From: Chitinophaga oryziterrae
GTDB taxonomy: Bacteria; Bacteroidota; Bacteroidia; Chitinophagales; Chitinophagaceae
Assembly (NCBI RefSeq): GCF_009758125.1
Contig: NZ_WRXO01000012.1
Span: 124,001 to 188,000 of the forward strand
DNA length: 64,000 bases
Reading direction: 5' to 3'
Both the position numbers and the translations under genes were made by a program. Positions 61,736 through 64,000 of this stretch are shown piece after piece. The stretch's first letter is position 1, and each line of letters starts with the position of its first letter. The notes beneath the pieces were generated by a model. That model saw only the letters and a list, made by a program, of their open reading frames with translations, did no database searches and was not told where the DNA came from.

Positions 61736-62263
61736 CTATTTCACATCATTAAGCGAACAATCTATACCGAACGGGCTTCCCTTAATCCTGCAAACCAGAG
61801 GGAAGTCGGGGTTATTTAATATCCACCATTCCGTCGTTTCATCTTTGGCAGTCACATGTAACATATTCCCTTCACGCTCCTTTAAATTATACACCGTATT
61901 ATCATATACAAATGCATGCTCCTTCTCCAGTTTCCTGAAAGCATCTGTAGAGATTATCATAAACGTCTCATCATCTTTCAAATTTATAGCGACATCAGGC
62001 GAAGGCTGTATAAAATTCATTTTCACAGCATGCTGCAACGCTGCCGGCACCATTATATAAGTGCCCCCGGCAAGGCCGCGGATTTTCCAGCCTAATACCA
62101 GCGTATCCGTCAGGTGCAATACGCTGAACTCAATAGGCACTGTCTGCCCATGCAGGGAAAATATATACTTTAAAGTAGTCCCTTGTTTCACAACAGGGGC
62201 CTGACTATAACCATGCAGAAAAAACAAACTGAATATCAGTAAACAGGTAACTCTTTTCATCAT
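61736..62263 (-). CDS. Small secreted protein of unknown function
   Basis: A 175-aa protein with signal MMKRVTCLLIFSLFFLHGYSQ and a beta-rich mature part (LKYIFSLHGQTVPIEFSVLHL, LVLGWKIRGLAGGTYI, TEWWILNNPDFPLVCRI). Two mature cysteines (VCRI and IDCSL) near the C-terminus could pair. I do not recognise the family. Its start overlaps the stop of the GH92 gene by one base, so it is co-translated with it. The second ATG at 62260 is an equally good start. Confidence 0.65.
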   Translation of the reverse strand: MMKRVTCLLIFSLFFLHGYSQAPVVKQGTTLKYIFSLHGQTVPIEFSVLHLTDTLVLGWKIRGLAGGTYIMVPAALQHAVKMNFIQPSPDVAINLKDDETFMIISTDAFRKLEKEHAFVYDNTVYNLKEREGNMLHVTAKDETTEWWILNNPDFPLVCRIKGSPFGIDCSLNDVK

Positions 62264-64000
62264 TAATTTTTAGGTGGTAATACAGTCGTTCCCCAGGCTG
62301 AAGGCTTTACATCCATCTCAAATATCAATTCCCCTCCTTTCACAATATCCGCATGCTCTATCCAGGCCTGATCCAGCTTCCTGCCATTCAATGTAACCGA
62401 CTTCACAAAACGGTTCTGCGCTGAAAGGTCCTTAGCGATGATAATAAAGTCCTTCCCATTTTCCTGGTGCAAAGTCACTGACTTCAACAAAGGAGCATTC
62501 AGCAGATAATAAGACTGCCCCGCATTAGGATACAACCCCATCATATGAAAAGCCAGCCAGGAAGACATCGCTCCTGAATCATCATTCCCCGGTAACCCGA
62601 AATGAGACGTGTTATAATTTCCACTGATGATCTCACGGATACGCTCACTGCTCAGATCAGGACGGCCGATCCAATGGTACAGGCAAGGCGTCAGGAAAGA
62701 CGGCTCATTTGCCACATTGTAAAAACGCCTGGTAAACAAGGTATCCAACCGGCGACGAAAAGCATCTGGTCCACCAGACTTTTCAATCAACGCAGGTACC
62801 TCATGAGGGATACTCAGAGAATACTCCCAGGAAGTAGCCTCATAAAAGAACGCACACCAGTGACATACATACCAGGGAAATTCCCTGCTCAACGGCCCAT
62901 ATACAAAAGTGGGATGCTGGTTCTTAGCCGTTCCGTAAGGAATCGTATCCAGCCATTTGCCAGCTGCATCCTTAGGCATAATAAAACCTTTCGCACCGTG
63001 ATCTGTATAATCATCCCGCCAAAGATTCTTCCAGTTGCCCGACTGCTTTATAAAACGATCATAAACGGCAGTTTTATTCAACCCCTTAGCCACCGTAGCA
63101 ATACAGTAATCATCATAAGCATAATCCAGCGTACGGTTACCTGATCTTGCAAAACTATAAGATACATAGCCCAGCTTGTTATAATCCGTCAATCCGCCAC
63201 GTCCTTCCTTCTCTTCATTACCACCTGGTGGCACATTGGCATCCTGTAACATCGCTTCAAGGCCAACTGAGTAATCAATCCCCTTTAACCCCTTCACAAA
63301 TGCATCTGCAATCAATACTTCTGCATTGGAACCACCCTGTGTACGGCCATTAGCATTACCACTCCTGGCATCCGGCATAAAGCCATCACGCTTATAAATA
63401 TTCAGCAGCGCGTTTACAATCTCCACTTCCCTTGCAGGAGAGATTAAAGTGATGAGCGGATTGGAAGATCTGTAGGTATCCCAGATAGCATAGAAGTCAT
63501 CATAATACGGCCGATCATTCCATAAAGGGTTCTCTCCCGTTCTGTCAACAGGCATCAGCATCGTATGATATAACGCAGTATAAAATAATTTCTTCTGATC
63601 AATAGTAGAAGAACTATCAATGACCACACGTTCAAAGAGATGTTCCCACTTAGCCCTCACCTCATCAACTACTTTCTCAAAACTCCATCCCGGTATCTCA
63701 GCAGCAATATTCTCTTTAGCCTTCAAAGAACTGATAAAAGAAATACCCACCTTTACTTTCAGAGAATCTCCACCTCCTTTAAAAGTCAGTAAGGCGCCCG
63801 TCTTCTCTCCGGAATCAAACTGCACTCTTTTACCTGCATATACTTCTTTCCCCTTCCATGTATTAACCGATGCCACCGGCTGATCAAACACCGCATCAAA
63901 GTAAACAGTATAGGCAGGACCGTTATTCCATCCCCCTCTTATCCTGCTATACCCTCTTACTTCCGTATCTGAAACTACTTCTATTTCAGATCCTACAAAC
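62263..64000 (-). CDS. GH92 alpha-mannosidase, 5' end outside the window
   Basis: The C-terminal about 579 codons of a Ca-dependent exo-alpha-mannosidase. The frame is open to the window edge: upstream of 63891 it reads YSRIRGGWNNGPAYTVYFDA, the usual end of the GH92 N-terminal domain, so the start lies beyond 64000. Catalytic domain motifs: AIWDTYRSSNPLI, GFMPDARSGNANGRTQGGSNAEV, GNDDSGAMSSWLAFHMMGLYP (Glu/Asp and Ca region) and QSYYLLNAPLL. Together with GH78 and the PL9/GH8 enzymes it indicates a broad glycan diet. Confidence 0.93.
   Translation of the reverse strand, partial: FVGSEIEVVSDTEVRGYSRIRGGWNNGPAYTVYFDAVFDQPVASVNTWKGKEVYAGKRVQFDSGEKTGALLTFKGGGDSLKVKVGISFISSLKAKENIAAEIPGWSFEKVVDEVRAKWEHLFERVVIDSSSTIDQKKLFYTALYHTMLMPVDRTGENPLWNDRPYYDDFYAIWDTYRSSNPLITLISPAREVEIVNALLNIYKRDGFMPDARSGNANGRTQGGSNAEVLIADAFVKGLKGIDYSVGLEAMLQDANVPPGGNEEKEGRGGLTDYNKLGYVSYSFARSGNRTLDYAYDDYCIATVAKGLNKTAVYDRFIKQSGNWKNLWRDDYTDHGAKGFIMPKDAAGKWLDTIPYGTAKNQHPTFVYGPLSREFPWYVCHWCAFFYEATSWEYSLSIPHEVPALIEKSGGPDAFRRRLDTLFTRRFYNVANEPSFLTPCLYHWIGRPDLSSERIREIISGNYNTSHFGLPGNDDSGAMSSWLAFHMMGLYPNAGQSYYLLNAPLLKSVTLHQENGKDFIIIAKDLSAQNRFVKSVTLNGRKLDQAWIEHADIVKGGELIFEMDVKPSAWGTTVLPPKN

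Noticed and set aside
1..64000. tRNA, rRNA, insertion sequences, integrases
   Set aside because: None recognised on reading both strands; no transposase-like or tyrosine recombinase motifs among the ORFs.

Overview
The window comes from a Bacteroidota chromosome, most likely a Chitinophaga-like soil saprophyte of the Chitinophagaceae. Supporting signs are type IX secretion (T9SS) sorting domains, a SusC/SusD pair with a FecR anti-sigma gene, Bacteroidota-type -7 promoter boxes (TAnnTTTG), many SPII lipoproteins and several plant-polysaccharide-degrading enzymes (PL9-like, GH8, GH78, GH92). I see no rRNA, tRNA, integrase, transposase or CRISPR array. The genus is an inference from gene style only.

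Layout. 0-6.9 kb: a GT-C membrane protein divergent from an AraC-like regulator, an orphan HsdR-N-like nuclease, methionine aminopeptidase, a DEAD-box helicase and a DUF1345 protein. 6.9-9.6 kb: a minus-strand cluster of a small secreted peptide, a lipoprotein, a membrane-anchored partner and an HTTM protein. 9.7-12.6 kb: a tight operon around ADP-ribose chemistry (Nudix/wHTH regulator, KptA, ADP-ribosylglycohydrolase, phosphoesterase). 12.6-17.1 kb: a lipoprotein, an APH-like kinase and a T9SS-exported PL9-like lyase. 17.2-20.9 kb: an overlapping operon of Tat-exported amine oxidase, exported HisC-like aminotransferase and Hint-domain protein. 21-25.7 kb: a ricin-type lectin lipoprotein, an RteC-like protein, and an initiator-like/DnaC-like pair. 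25.8-27.6 kb: a decayed tandem array of hairpins, two related small proteins and a LytTR regulator.

27.7-55.7 kb looks AT-richer by eye and holds the most interesting content. There are three more copies of the GT-C family. One is followed directly by an 87-aa Cys-free, Ser/Thr-rich secreted peptide. One is paired with a GT2 polyprenyl-phosphate sugar synthase. One is followed by a LanKC-type (class III lanthipeptide synthetase-like) lyase-kinase-cyclase protein and then a second copy of the Cys-free peptide. Both peptide genes have related leaders and end in related long hairpins that overlap the 3' end of a convergent exported enzyme gene. After the second peptide comes a convergent S8 protease - TlpA-like (CxxC lost) - SusD - SusC operon, divergent from a sigma factor that seems to have lost region 4 and an intact FecR. 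I propose that LanKC, peptide, GT-C and the SusCD/protease operon form one undescribed peptide-modification or export/uptake system. The two-cassette arrangement is seen in the sequence; the function is inference.

55.7-64 kb: a truncated hybrid kinase, a ribosome hibernation factor, a secreted GH8 enzyme, a PL9-like lipoprotein, an ankyrin lipoprotein, a small secreted protein and the 3' part of a GH92 mannosidase that runs off the right edge.
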